This document shows positions 5,470 to 10,714 of a DNA stretch of 10,714 bases, piece by piece (positions within the stretch are counted from its first letter, which is position 1; the number at the start of each line of letters is the position of its first letter). The DNA is from Candidatus Saccharibacteria bacterium RIFCSPHIGHO2_02_FULL_47_12 (GTDB lineage Bacteria > Patescibacteriota > Saccharimonadia > Saccharimonadales > JANWIN01), in the NCBI GenBank assembly GCA_001790455.1, contig MGCP01000018.1, positions 8,986 through 19,699 on the forward strand, given 5' to 3'. Made by a program: the position numbers and the translations under genes. The notes beneath the pieces were generated by a model. That model ran no database searches. It worked only from the letters and a program-made list of their open reading frames with translations, and had not been told where the DNA came from.

Positions 5470-5596
5470 CTGGGTATATTAATTTAGCCCAAAATGTTAC
5501 AAAACACCCATTCCCATGTACTGGGGCGATGGGATTCGGACAACTTTTTAGCTCCCAGTTTTCACTTGATTTACGAGCATACAGGCACCAGCGAAT
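5470..5596 (+). repeat. 126-bp direct repeat, copy 2 (right border of the DAHP synthase/TyrA-like cassette)
   Basis: Copy of 3197-3322, offset 2273 bp, with three substitutions and one extra T in the run before AGCTCCC. The extra T breaks the antisense recombinase frame after ENWELKK. It starts 58 bp after the TyrA-like stop. Confidence 0.93.
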
Positions 5597-5608
5597 TGGT
5601 GCCGTTTT
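5584..5608 (+). terminator. Hairpin with T-run at the right edge of repeat copy 2
   Basis: GGCACCA (5584-5590) pairs with TGGTGCC (5597-5603) around loop GCGAAT, followed by GTTTTAG. It could terminate the TyrA-like transcript. Half of the stem belongs to the repeat. Confidence 0.55.
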
Positions 5609-5610
5609 AG

Positions 5611-5796
5611 GTACTTCATTTTAACTTCCAAGCTATTGATGGTGTAATTCTAACAGTTACGTTTGATGTTGGAACTTGCGCACCTAAACAAACCGAAGCA
5701 AGAGATCTCTTCTTGCGGAATATAGCAGTTAGCCCACTTCCCGAAACAGCTGCGAAAGTTACTCAAAAGATTGAGCACAACCTTATTGATGCATAA
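5611..5796 (+). pseudogene. 5'-truncated gene remnant (61 codons, no start)
   Basis: A frame opens after TAG at 5608-5610 and runs 61 codons to TAA. It contains no ATG or GTG, and its only TTG is at codon 35. The composition looks like real protein: a beta-like segment (GVILTVTFDVGTCAP) followed by charged, helix-like sequence (KQTEARDLFLRN, AAKVTQKIEHN). I do not recognise it. Its position just outside repeat copy 2 suggests that its 5' part was removed or displaced when the cassette arrived. The rest of the 5412-5881 gap holds the repeat, its hairpin and the promoter of the next gene. Confidence 0.4.
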
Positions 5797-5826
5797 AGCA
5801 AGGAGCAAGCACTTTGGGCGCTGGAG

Positions 5827-5855
5827 TTGTTAATATTCGTAATATATGGTACAGT
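5827..5855 (+). promoter_or_regulatory. Promoter of the 5882 gene
   Basis: TTGTTA (5827-5832) and TACAGT (5850-5855) are 17 bp apart, with a TG at 5847-5848 making an extended -10. The expected start is about 20 nt before the ATG. Confidence 0.55.
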
Positions 5856-5881
5856 AGTACGCTTAGTGAGGAGTATATTAG

Positions 5882-6262
5882 ATGAACGATAGTCAAGCAG
5901 TTCGGCAGTTTTCATTAGAAGAAGTACCGCCTAATCACACTATGGTACTTGAGATGGACCCACACGAAGCTGGAGTGCCTGCGGGTAAAACACAGTTCAG
6001 AATCCTAACTCAGGGGCCCGAACCATTGCTTGACCTTCAGTATACTGAGCTTGGTAAAGTTAACGGGCCAGCACTTCGGTTTATCGGAAGTATACCGGTA
6101 CGCGTAGCCTTAGAAAGTAATCTGGAAGGTATTATTCCTGGGAAAATAGTAATCGGACATCAGCTAGTAATGGAGGATCCGGAGACCAAGAAAAAATTTA
6201 TAATCCCCGGGAAAGTTGCCAATGAAGAGCCAAATATTTTTTTTGAAACAACGACCAAGTAG
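5882..6262 (+). CDS. Orphan soluble protein, function unknown
   Basis: 126 residues, starting with ATG 8 nt after GAGGAG. It has no signal peptide, membrane helix or Cys. It is rich in alternating hydrophobic residues, Pro and Gly (for example VPAGKTQFRILTQG, IPVRVALESN, IIPGKIVIGHQLV, KKFIIPGKV), which suggests a small beta-barrel or sandwich. IPGK occurs twice (residues 85-88 and 108-111), possibly an internal repeat. I do not recognise a family. It lies alone between the 126-bp repeat and tRNA-Ser(TGA) copy 1, with its own promoter and a downstream hairpin, so it behaves as an accessory single-gene unit. Confidence 0.7.
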   Translation: MNDSQAVRQFSLEEVPPNHTMVLEMDPHEAGVPAGKTQFRILTQGPEPLLDLQYTELGKVNGPALRFIGSIPVRVALESNLEGIIPGKIVIGHQLVMEDPETKKKFIIPGKVANEEPNIFFETTTK

Positions 6263-6355
6263 ACCTGCGAAAAGTGACTTTTAACCTCTCCTTGTCTTGG
6301 AGTTTCCCCAACGTGTGGCTAAGCCTACTCATGGTAGCAATGAAGAGATACAGGC

Positions 6356-6382
6356 AGACCATATAGCTTGATTGGTCTATTA
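6356..6382 (+). terminator. Possible terminator of the 5882 gene
   Basis: AGACCA (6356-6361) pairs with TGGTCT (6373-6378) around an 11-base loop, followed by ATTATC. The stem is short and the U-tract imperfect. The remainder of 6263-6430 shows nothing else I can support. Confidence 0.4.
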
Positions 6383-6431
6383 TCAAATATATTAAATAAT
6401 CGCGAGTTTTGCCTACTTTAACTGTTCCACT

Positions 6432-6470
6432 TGTCTCATTTTTATCTGTAAAATGCTAAAATATGAGACA
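6432..6470 (+). promoter_or_regulatory. Promoter of tRNA-Ser(TGA) copy 1, framed by an inverted repeat
   Basis: TG-C-TAAAAT (6454-6462) is an extended -10. TGTCTCAT (6432-6439) and ATGAGACA (6463-6470) are exact reverse complements on either side of it. The related block before copy 2 (8036-8073) has one change in the left arm, so the arrangement is kept. Confidence 0.55.
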
Positions 6471-6482
6471 CAGGCGGAGTTT

Positions 6483-6620
<138 letters not shown>

Positions 6621-6666
6621 AGATTCTGGAACTTTTTTCAGAGGTCAAAGACAATGAAAGAGGTAG

Positions 6667-6693
6667 CAAGGTCCTTTTAGGGATCTTGTTTTT
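6667..6693 (+). terminator. Rho-independent terminator after tRNA-Ser(TGA) copy 1
   Basis: CAAGGTCC (6667-6674) pairs with GGATCTTG (6681-6688, one wobble) around TTTTAG, followed by TTTTT. Copy 2 has no equivalent. The rest of 6694-6860 is non-coding as far as I can see. Confidence 0.8.
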
Positions 6694-6865
6694 GTCTCAA
6701 GGGCCTGCTTTTTAGCTGACCCCACCTGGGTCTGGAACTGCGTAAATACACCTTAAATCCCTGAAATTGTGGAACTTTTTAGTTTTTCGTATTGATAATA
6801 ACTTGATCTACATTACAACTCTGCTCACGCAAAAGACTTCCAAGTTGTGCAGCTTCTTGTTTTGA

Positions 6866-6871
6866 TATACT
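6866..6871 (+). promoter_or_regulatory. -10 of the NUDIX gene, leaderless arrangement
   Basis: TATACT ends 6 nt before the GTG start; there is no Shine-Dalgarno. The best -35 (TTGTGC at 6845-6850) is 15 bp away, so the promoter is weaker than that of the toxin-antitoxin operon. Confidence 0.45.
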
Positions 6872-6877
6872 CCAAAC

Positions 6878-7384
6878 GTGGATTATAAGCAGGTTTACGA
6901 TGATGGAACAATCAAGCTTAGCCGTTCTGATCATGGATGGCACCTCTGGGCACGTCCGGCGGTCACCACACTGTTAGTTAAGGACAAAAAGATAATCGTT
7001 TTCCACGAAAAGAAAGACTCAACCGGACGATGGGTCTTAAATTGTCCGGGCGGCATGATTGAGTCTGGGGAAAACTCTGAACAAGCTGCAATACGTGAAT
7101 GCGAAGAGGAAATTGGAGTAATTCCTCAGAAACTTGAGAAGTTCGCTACAGTACAAACTGATTTTCCAGATACATTCGTGGATTTTTATATAGGCTCGGA
7201 GCTAAAGCCAGGACACAAAGCAAACTGGGTTACAGAAGAAATCGGCAAAGTAGAAGAGATTTCGTGGGATAAGTTGTATCAAAAAGCATTAGACAGTGAA
7301 TTTCATGATCCTCGGCTTATAGTCGCGATCCTACAACTTTCCAAGCAAACTAAACTTCTAAAAGCTCACGGACTCGCAAGATGA
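6878..7384 (+). CDS. NUDIX hydrolase
   Basis: 168 residues from GTG. The NUDIX box G-x5-E-x7-R-E-U-x-E-E-x-G-U is complete at residues 59-81 (G59, E65, R73-E74, E77-E78, G80), with Cys75 in the hydrophobic position. These Glu residues bind the Mg ions used to cleave a nucleoside diphosphate linked to another moiety. The N-terminal part (residues 20-57, HLWARPAVTTLLVKDKKIIVF then RWVLNCPGG) is the usual beta-strand lead-in. The C-terminal part, with VEEISWDKL at about 124-132, resembles ADP-ribose/NDP-sugar pyrophosphatase-like members, but the substrate cannot be read from sequence. The gene is less GC-rich than its chromosomal neighbours and lies between the 135-bp repeats, so it is probably acquired. 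It is followed directly by a hairpin and then the toxin-antitoxin operon. Confidence 0.93.
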   Translation: MDYKQVYDDGTIKLSRSDHGWHLWARPAVTTLLVKDKKIIVFHEKKDSTGRWVLNCPGGMIESGENSEQAAIRECEEEIGVIPQKLEKFATVQTDFPDTFVDFYIGSELKPGHKANWVTEEIGKVEEISWDKLYQKALDSEFHDPRLIVAILQLSKQTKLLKAHGLAR

Positions 7385-7414
7385 GGTTACTTGTTTTTAA
7401 GAAAGTAGCCTTCT
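7385..7414 (+). terminator. Hairpin abutting the NUDIX stop codon
   Basis: GGTTACTT (7385-7392) pairs with AAGTAGCC (7403-7410, one wobble) around a 10-base loop, followed by TTCT. It begins at the base after TGA. Confidence 0.45.
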
Positions 7415-7428
7415 AAGTAAGAGCATTC

Positions 7429-7466
7429 TTTACAAAATCTATACCATTGTATATACTACGGTATAT
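7429..7466 (+). promoter_or_regulatory. Promoter and palindromic operator of the toxin-antitoxin operon
   Basis: TTTACA (7429-7434), 17 bp, TATACT (7452-7457), then ATG at 7465: a strong promoter with a leaderless start. The bases 7440-7465 form a centred palindrome: TATACC and GGTATA at the ends, GTATATAC in the middle, 11 of 13 positions symmetric. A ribbon-helix-helix antitoxin would be expected to bind here and repress its own operon. Confidence 0.65.
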
Positions 7467-7752
7467 GAGTAATTTAGATAAAACTATCATTAACCTCAAA
7501 GTCAGCAAAGGCCTCAAGCGTGAAGCCCAGGATCTAGCTGATGAAATTGGCGTACCCCTAACAACTGTTATTACTGCTAATCTTAAGGAGTTTGTCCGGA
7601 GTCGTTCCCTAGCGGTATCGGCTTTCCCTCGGCTCAAACCTGAAATTGAAAAAGAGCTTGGCGAGGCTATAGCCGATTACAAAAAGGGCAAGAATGTCTC
7701 CAAGGTCTATACTAAACCTAGTGACGCCGCCAATCATCTCAGTTCTCTATGA
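7465..7752 (+). CDS. RelB/DinJ-like ribbon-helix-helix antitoxin
   Basis: 95 residues from the ATG at 7465. A longer frame from TTG at 7447 would start inside the promoter and is rejected. Residues 7-14 (TIINLKVS) form the DNA-binding strand, followed by the helix pair GLKREAQDLADEIGV and PLTTVITANLKEFVRS (16-46), the pattern of RelB/DinJ proteins. Residues 55-95 (proline, then Glu/Lys-rich, ending near Leu95) would wrap and neutralise the toxin. Its TGA overlaps the toxin ATG by four bases (ATGA), so translation is coupled. The operator palindrome upstream fits autoregulation. Confidence 0.88.
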   Translation: MSNLDKTIINLKVSKGLKREAQDLADEIGVPLTTVITANLKEFVRSRSLAVSAFPRLKPEIEKELGEAIADYKKGKNVSKVYTKPSDAANHLSSL

Positions 7753-8009
7753 ATGTTGTCTTCCACAAACGCTTCGATAAAATGGCAGCTAAACTGTCGC
7801 CTAAGCTAAAAGACCAGATGGTGCAGCGGATTAGCCTTTTTAGTAAAGACCCCCTCCACCCCTCGCTCAGGAACCACGCCTTAAATACACCCTATAAAGG
7901 CAGCTACAGCATCAATATAACCGGAAACTACCGAGCCATCTACTATTTAGTCGATGACCAAACCGCCCTATTCACCCACATTGGCACCCATAGCCAGTTG
8001 TACCGCTAG
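7749..8009 (+). CDS. YafQ/RelE-superfamily mRNA interferase toxin
   Basis: 86 residues, the usual size. The family's core is visible: HPSLRNHAL (37-45), YKGSYSINITGNYRAIYYL (49-67), then FTHIGTHSQLY (75-85), which matches the C-terminal GTHxxL(F/Y) ending of YafQ. His81 aligns with YafQ His87, Tyr85 with Phe91 and His43 with His50. The equivalents of YafQ His63 and Asp67 are Ile and Asn, so catalysis may rely more on the Tyr/Arg type of RelE or HigB. RelE-type toxins cut mRNA on the ribosome. Overlap with the antitoxin gene and the flanking repeats point to a role in stabilising the cassette, which is inference. Confidence 0.88.
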   Translation: MNVVFHKRFDKMAAKLSPKLKDQMVQRISLFSKDPLHPSLRNHALNTPYKGSYSINITGNYRAIYYLVDDQTALFTHIGTHSQLYR

Positions 8010-8035
8010 CAAAACCTTGGATCGGCTGTGCCATT

Positions 8036-8073
8036 TGTCCCATTCTTCGGTGTTATTCTTAAAATATGAGACA
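8036..8073 (+). promoter_or_regulatory. Promoter of tRNA-Ser(TGA) copy 2
   Basis: TAAAAT at 8060-8065 lies between TGTCCCAT (8036-8043) and ATGAGACA (8066-8073), the same arrangement as copy 1 with one arm base changed and without the TG extension. The leader is 56 bases longer than in copy 1 and contains a small hairpin (AGCC-tct-GGCT). Confidence 0.5.
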
Positions 8074-8141
8074 CAAGCCTCTGGCTGTGTACCATTTTAT
8101 CCGCTAGACTTATGTAGGGACAGTAACAGGGTGGAAAGTTC

Positions 8142-8276
<135 letters not shown>

Positions 8277-8279
8277 TTG

Positions 8280-8951
8280 TTACTGACTCTGAGCAAACAC
8301 GGCCGCGCTAACACTTTTTGCACCAGATTTTTTAAGCGTTTTGGCTGCTTCCTCCAGTGTGGCGCCAGTGGTTACAATGTCATCAATCAAAAGTACGTGT
8401 TTGCCCTTTACCGACATTGGGCCAACAAAATTAAATGCATCTATCATCTGAGATTGCCTTTGCTTTCTTTTACTGCCAACTTGGCGTGACTGTCCCAGGC
8501 GCGTCAAAGCACGTGCCGCCGGAAGACCGGTGATGCAGGACAATTGTTTAGTTATGAGCTTGGTGTGGTCATAGCCGCGGGCCCGCCGCCTCGACGATGC
8601 CGTGGGCACCGGCACAATTACATAATCGGGCAAAAAGGGCAGGGATTTGCTGATTGCTTTTGCCAGCAATGCGTCAGCAGCTTGCGCATGCTGGAACTTA
8701 AACTTACGCACCAGTTCTTTGGCCAGGCCGTTGTACTCTGTAGCCACCCAAACGTGCTTGAGCCGGCTAGACCGTTTGCAACTACCGCAAACCAAGCTGT
8801 CTTTGGTCTGCTTGTAGCATTTGTAGCAGCGCGATGGTACGGGGTCAAAGGCATCGGGCAAGCACCAACGGCACAAAAGACTACCCTCTGCACCACAAGC
8901 CAAACAAGCATGGGGTGCAATAACACTAATTAGGCGCTCAATTATAGACAT
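8280..8951 (-). CDS. comF: ComF family phosphoribosyltransferase-like competence protein
   Basis: 223 residues, the normal length. The N-terminal zinc-ribbon part has CxxC pairs at C16/C19, C27/C30, C42/C45 and C55/C58. The type I phosphoribosyltransferase domain follows, with the ComF signature RRRARGYDHTKLI (121-133) and the PRPP loop VLLIDDIVTTGAT (186-198). ComF is needed for uptake or handling of incoming single-stranded DNA in naturally competent bacteria; binding of PRPP or nucleotides is expected from the fold. The minus strand reads TATAAC, six bases, then ATG, suggesting a leaderless transcript of its own 18 nt after hsp20. Its presence next to the repeat-bordered cassettes is consistent with DNA uptake as their source. 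Confidence 0.93.
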   Translation of the reverse strand: MSIIERLISVIAPHACLACGAEGSLLCRWCLPDAFDPVPSRCYKCYKQTKDSLVCGSCKRSSRLKHVWVATEYNGLAKELVRKFKFQHAQAADALLAKAISKSLPFLPDYVIVPVPTASSRRRARGYDHTKLITKQLSCITGLPAARALTRLGQSRQVGSKRKQRQSQMIDAFNFVGPMSVKGKHVLLIDDIVTTGATLEEAAKTLKKSGAKSVSAAVFAQSQ

Positions 8952-8957
8952 GAGCTA

Positions 8958-8963
8958 GTTATA
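8958..8963 (-). promoter_or_regulatory. -10 of comF, leaderless arrangement
   Basis: TATAAC on the minus strand ends 6 nt before the comF ATG and lies in the 18-bp gap after the hsp20 stop. No good -35; comF may also be read through from hsp20. Confidence 0.45.
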
Positions 8964-8969
8964 CTAAGT

Positions 8970-9449
8970 CTAAAGTACTTGGATCTTCTTAACTGTATCT
9001 TGCTTGAGCTTGGTAAAGCGAATAGTTAGCACACCGTCTTTTAGTATAGCTTCTACTTCGTCTTCTTTAACCGGAACCGGCAATGCTAAACTGCGTGAAA
9101 ATTCACCCCAGTAACATTCCTGGACAAAGTAGTTTTCTACGTCGTCCTCGTTGCCAGCAGAAAGTGTGCCGCGGATACTAAGCGTATTGTCAGAAATACT
9201 TACGTCTAGGTCGCTTTTGTTTACTCCGGCTACACGGCCCTTAACTACCAATCTTTCTTTGGTCTCATAAACATCCACTGCCAGCTGGCCGGGTACAGCC
9301 TCTTCTTCGTCCCATTCTTCGCTGGCTGGTGCAGCTTGTCCTGCTGCAGCAGTATCATCTGCGACGGCTGGGTTTTCGTCTTCGCCCAAAAAAGCAGCAG
9401 TCAGTTCGTCTTCCATTAGCAAATCTTCGTCTTGGCCTTTTCGTGCCAT
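8970..9449 (-). CDS. Small heat-shock protein, Hsp20/alpha-crystallin family
   Basis: 159 residues from the ATG at 9449, with GGAGGA 9 nt upstream. Residues 1-50 are a very acidic, Ala-rich, probably disordered tail. The alpha-crystallin domain spans about 54-150 (QLAVDVYETKERLVVKG; the strand pair LDVSISDNTLSIRG; YFVQECYWGEFSRSLALP; DGVLTIRFTK with the hallmark GVLTI at 139-143). The C-terminal I156-Q-V158 is the I-x-I/V motif that docks neighbouring subunits in the oligomer. It is an ATP-independent holdase for unfolding proteins. A promoter with a long leader (about 55 nt) precedes it, leaving room for heat-responsive control. Confidence 0.94.
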   Translation of the reverse strand: MARKGQDEDLLMEDELTAAFLGEDENPAVADDTAAAGQAAPASEEWDEEEAVPGQLAVDVYETKERLVVKGRVAGVNKSDLDVSISDNTLSIRGTLSAGNEDDVENYFVQECYWGEFSRSLALPVPVKEDEVEAILKDGVLTIRFTKLKQDTVKKIQVL

Positions 9450-9510
9450 AGTAAGTAGTCCTCCAATATATTTAGAATTTTATTCGGCTAACTTTTTTGT
9501 CTTATCATCA

Positions 9511-9539
9511 AGTATAGCGTAGGCGTTATGCCTCTACAA
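9511..9539 (-). promoter_or_regulatory. Promoter of hsp20 with interrupted palindrome
   Basis: On the minus strand TTGTAG (9539-9534) and TATACT (9516-9511) are 17 bp apart. The spacer holds an interrupted palindrome: GTAGGC (9519-9524) against GCC-tc-TAC (9530-9537). It is not a CIRCE element; it might bind another repressor. Confidence 0.5.
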
Positions 9540-9559
9540 CTACTCCAGGTGGTTATTTA

Positions 9560-9593
9560 CAACATAATATCAACAACACCCGCCATTAGCGGG
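9560..9593 (-). terminator. Terminator of the pilin operon
   Basis: On the minus strand CCCGC-taatg-GCGGG (9593-9579) is followed by the T-rich TGTTGTTGATATTATG. It lies 30 nt beyond the last pilin stop and before the divergently spaced hsp20 promoter. Confidence 0.6.
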
Positions 9594-9623
9594 AGTTGCT
9601 TGGTGTAGTTAGCTAAATAATGC

Positions 9624-10028
9624 TTATTGGGTGGCTTTATTGAGCACGAACCGAACAATTATCTGCGCTAGCGCTACAATTATTAGTCCAATAACTGCAT
9701 ACAGAATGGTATTCTTCGCAGAAGACACGCTGTCGCTGGCTCCACCAGAGGTGATGTACTTTAGTCCGCCCACAATTATCATGATCACAGCCACGATACC
9801 AACTATGACAGAGAAAATATTTATAACCGTGGTAATGATATTGTTCACTTTTTCTGTAGCAGTGGAGTCTGTACAGCTGGCTGTACTGTCTAGTTTCAGG
9901 TTTTGCGCACCGCCACATAGGCTTTCTTGGACGGTAGCCGCAGAAACTGCTGCCGGGGCCAAAACTGGTGCAACCAGCAAGGCGGCTGAAAATATGCTTG
10001 CTAAAAATGTTTTTACTTTCTTGATCAT
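9624..10028 (-). CDS. VirB2/T4SS-type pilin-like protein
   Basis: 134 residues from the ATG at 10028; a longer frame from TTG at 10091 would put 21 charged residues before the signal peptide and is rejected. Residues 1-31 form a signal peptide (basic start, hydrophobic core, ending AAVSA). A short extracytoplasmic part has Cys38 and Cys52, which could form a disulfide. Two long hydrophobic helices follow at about 66-93 and 107-127, joined by KYITSGGASDSVSSAKN, a layout matching the type IV secretion pilin family found in tandem copies in CPR genomes. Two paralogues lie upstream. An inverted repeat (GTTTA/TAAAC, 10061-10075) sits in the 66-nt gap before it. Whether it forms a pilus or acts in DNA or protein transfer is unknown. 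Confidence 0.85.
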   Translation of the reverse strand: MIKKVKTFLASIFSAALLVAPVLAPAAVSAATVQESLCGGAQNLKLDSTASCTDSTATEKVNNIITTVINIFSVIVGIVAVIMIIVGGLKYITSGGASDSVSSAKNTILYAVIGLIIVALAQIIVRFVLNKATQ

Positions 10029-10094
10029 GGCTAGGATTTTACCTTTCTTAGTTTTAACTTGTTTATACCATAAACGTCTTGTTGGCTTCAAGCT

Positions 10095-10568
10095 TTACCT
10101 ACATGTGCCATCGGCCTGAAGGGTTTGCCCGGCTGAGCAGGGGTTGGCAGATTTGTTTAGTACAAAGCGTACAATAACCTGTGAGAGCACAACAATAACC
10201 AGCCCGATTACGGCATAAAGTATGGTGTTGCGCGCACTGGCGGCTTTTTGGGCATCGCCGCCAGAAGTAATAAACTTTAGCCCGGCCACAATTATCATAA
10301 TCACGGCTATGATTCCAACTATTACAGAGAATATGTTCAATACTGTGCTTATCACATTGTTTAATGATGTGCCAGAGGTAGAATCGCACACACCGCCTGT
10401 GGTGCTAGATAAGCCCTCACAGGCCGCTTTTTTAGAATTATCAGAAAAAGCCGCGTACGCAGGTGGGGACACGGCAATAATAGTAAAGCTTGTAAACAAA
10501 AGTACCAGGCTCAGCAACAATCCCTTTGCTTTTAGTCTTTTGTTCATTGTTTTCTGTTCTTTATTCAT
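10095..10568 (-). CDS. VirB2/T4SS-type pilin-like protein
   Basis: 157 residues from the ATG at 10568, 3 nt after the stop of the preceding paralogue; a second in-frame ATG at 10547 would give 150 residues, and neither has a Shine-Dalgarno. The signal peptide ends near SPPAYAA. The extracytoplasmic part has two Cys (residues 50 and 61 from the first ATG). Two helices with the linker KFITSGGDAQKAASARN are closely similar to the downstream paralogue (NIFSVIVG, AVIMIIV and RNTILYAVIGL are almost shared). Unlike its neighbours it has a 20-residue tail after the second helix with two more Cys (CSAGQTLQADGTC), so it may be surface-exposed or disulfide-linked at both ends. Confidence 0.85.
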   Translation of the reverse strand: MNKEQKTMNKRLKAKGLLLSLVLLFTSFTIIAVSPPAYAAFSDNSKKAACEGLSSTTGGVCDSTSGTSLNNVISTVLNIFSVIVGIIAVIMIIVAGLKFITSGGDAQKAASARNTILYAVIGLVIVVLSQVIVRFVLNKSANPCSAGQTLQADGTCR

Positions 10569-10571
10569 TTC

Positions 10572-10714
10572 TTACAGCTTGCCCAAGACAAAGCTTACTA
10601 TAGCCTGGGCAAGCATGGCAATTAGCAAGCCAATCATTGCGTACAAAACTCCGCGCCGGGCACTAGCCGCTCCATCGGCATCACCGCCAGAAGTAATAAA
10701 CTTTACCCCAGATA
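10572..10714 (-). CDS. VirB2/T4SS-type pilin-like protein, 5' end outside window
   Basis: The last 46 codons of a third paralogue, ending in TAA at 10572 with its start beyond the window. It shows the linker KFITSGGDADGAASARRG and the second helix (VLYAMIGLLIAMLAQAIVSFVLGKL). The linker is nearer to the middle paralogue (SGGDA...AASAR), while the helix has diverged. The stop is 3 nt before the next start, so the array is one operon. Confidence 0.85.
   Translation of the reverse strand, partial: SGVKFITSGGDADGAASARRGVLYAMIGLLIAMLAQAIVSFVLGKL

Noticed and set aside
3197..5596. 126-bp repeats as direct products of serine-integrase recombination
   Set aside because: Such enzymes leave short shared cores, not over 100 bp of identity; homologous recombination or a duplicated remnant is a better reading.
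6268..6280. AAAAGT-g-ACTTTT palindrome after the 5882 gene stop as a terminator
   Set aside because: The one-base loop cannot form; the hairpin at 6356-6378 is the better candidate.
6793..6945. Minus-strand frame of about 50 codons ending near 6793, with protein-like sequence (KQEAAQLGSLLREQ)
   Set aside because: Its upstream half is antisense to the start of the NUDIX gene and its downstream half covers that gene's promoter; no ribosome site or known family.
9631..10119. Plus-strand frame of 162 codons over the first pilin
   Set aside because: It is the shadow of the pilin on the opposite strand; the minus-strand protein has a signal peptide and paralogues.

Overview
The window looks like chromosome from a Candidate Phyla Radiation bacterium, most probably a Saccharibacterium (TM7). 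The grounds are a tandem array of short two-helix VirB2/T4SS-type pilins, a ComF protein, a Cys-less secreted cupredoxin beside a ferric-reductase-like membrane protein, a tRNA-Arg with anticodon GCG, tRNA genes that all encode CCA, small genes, and TGA used as a stop (so not the UGA=Gly code of Absconditabacteria/Gracilibacteria). The assignment is inference; no rRNA or ribosomal protein gene is present to settle it.

Layout. 1-666: end of a His-rich membrane protein, tRNA-Ser(CGA) with a strong hairpin terminator, then a damaged second copy of the 3' part of that tRNA carrying palindrome-rich inserts. 698-1947 (minus strand): tRNA-Arg(GCG), a six-helix ferric-reductase-like protein and a cupredoxin, apparently one transcription unit. 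1969-2966 (minus): a two-helix membrane protein of unknown role followed 2 nt later by a GNAT acetyltransferase. 3053-3210: tRNA-Ser(GCT) and its terminator. 3197-5596: a cassette bounded by 126/127-bp direct repeats (4 differences), holding a divergent pair, DAHP synthase and a TyrA-like dehydrogenase. 5597-6430: a 5'-truncated gene remnant and an orphan gene. 6483-8276: a second cassette bounded by perfect 135-bp direct repeats, each containing a whole tRNA-Ser(TGA); cargo is a NUDIX hydrolase and a RelB/DinJ-like and YafQ/RelE-like toxin-antitoxin pair. 8280-10714 (minus): comF, Hsp20, a terminator and three tandem VirB2-like pilins (the last cut by the window edge).

The main theme is that all three serine-tRNA isoacceptor loci in this 8 kb are scars of insertion: one has a partial tRNA copy, one has a duplicated flank enclosing an aromatic-pathway gene pair, and one is wholly duplicated around a NUDIX/toxin-antitoxin cargo. 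No intact integrase or transposase is visible. However, the antisense strand of both 126-bp repeats reads in frame through the N-terminal signature of a serine recombinase (CLYARKSSE). Single-crossover insertion of circular DNA by homologous recombination (natural uptake), or a recombinase acting in trans, would both fit.

Several genes (2966 minus, comF, NUDIX, antitoxin) have a -10 hexamer ending 6-7 nt before the start codon and no Shine-Dalgarno, which implies leaderless mRNAs. Others (cupredoxin, TyrA-like, the 5882 gene, Hsp20) have clear Shine-Dalgarno sequences.
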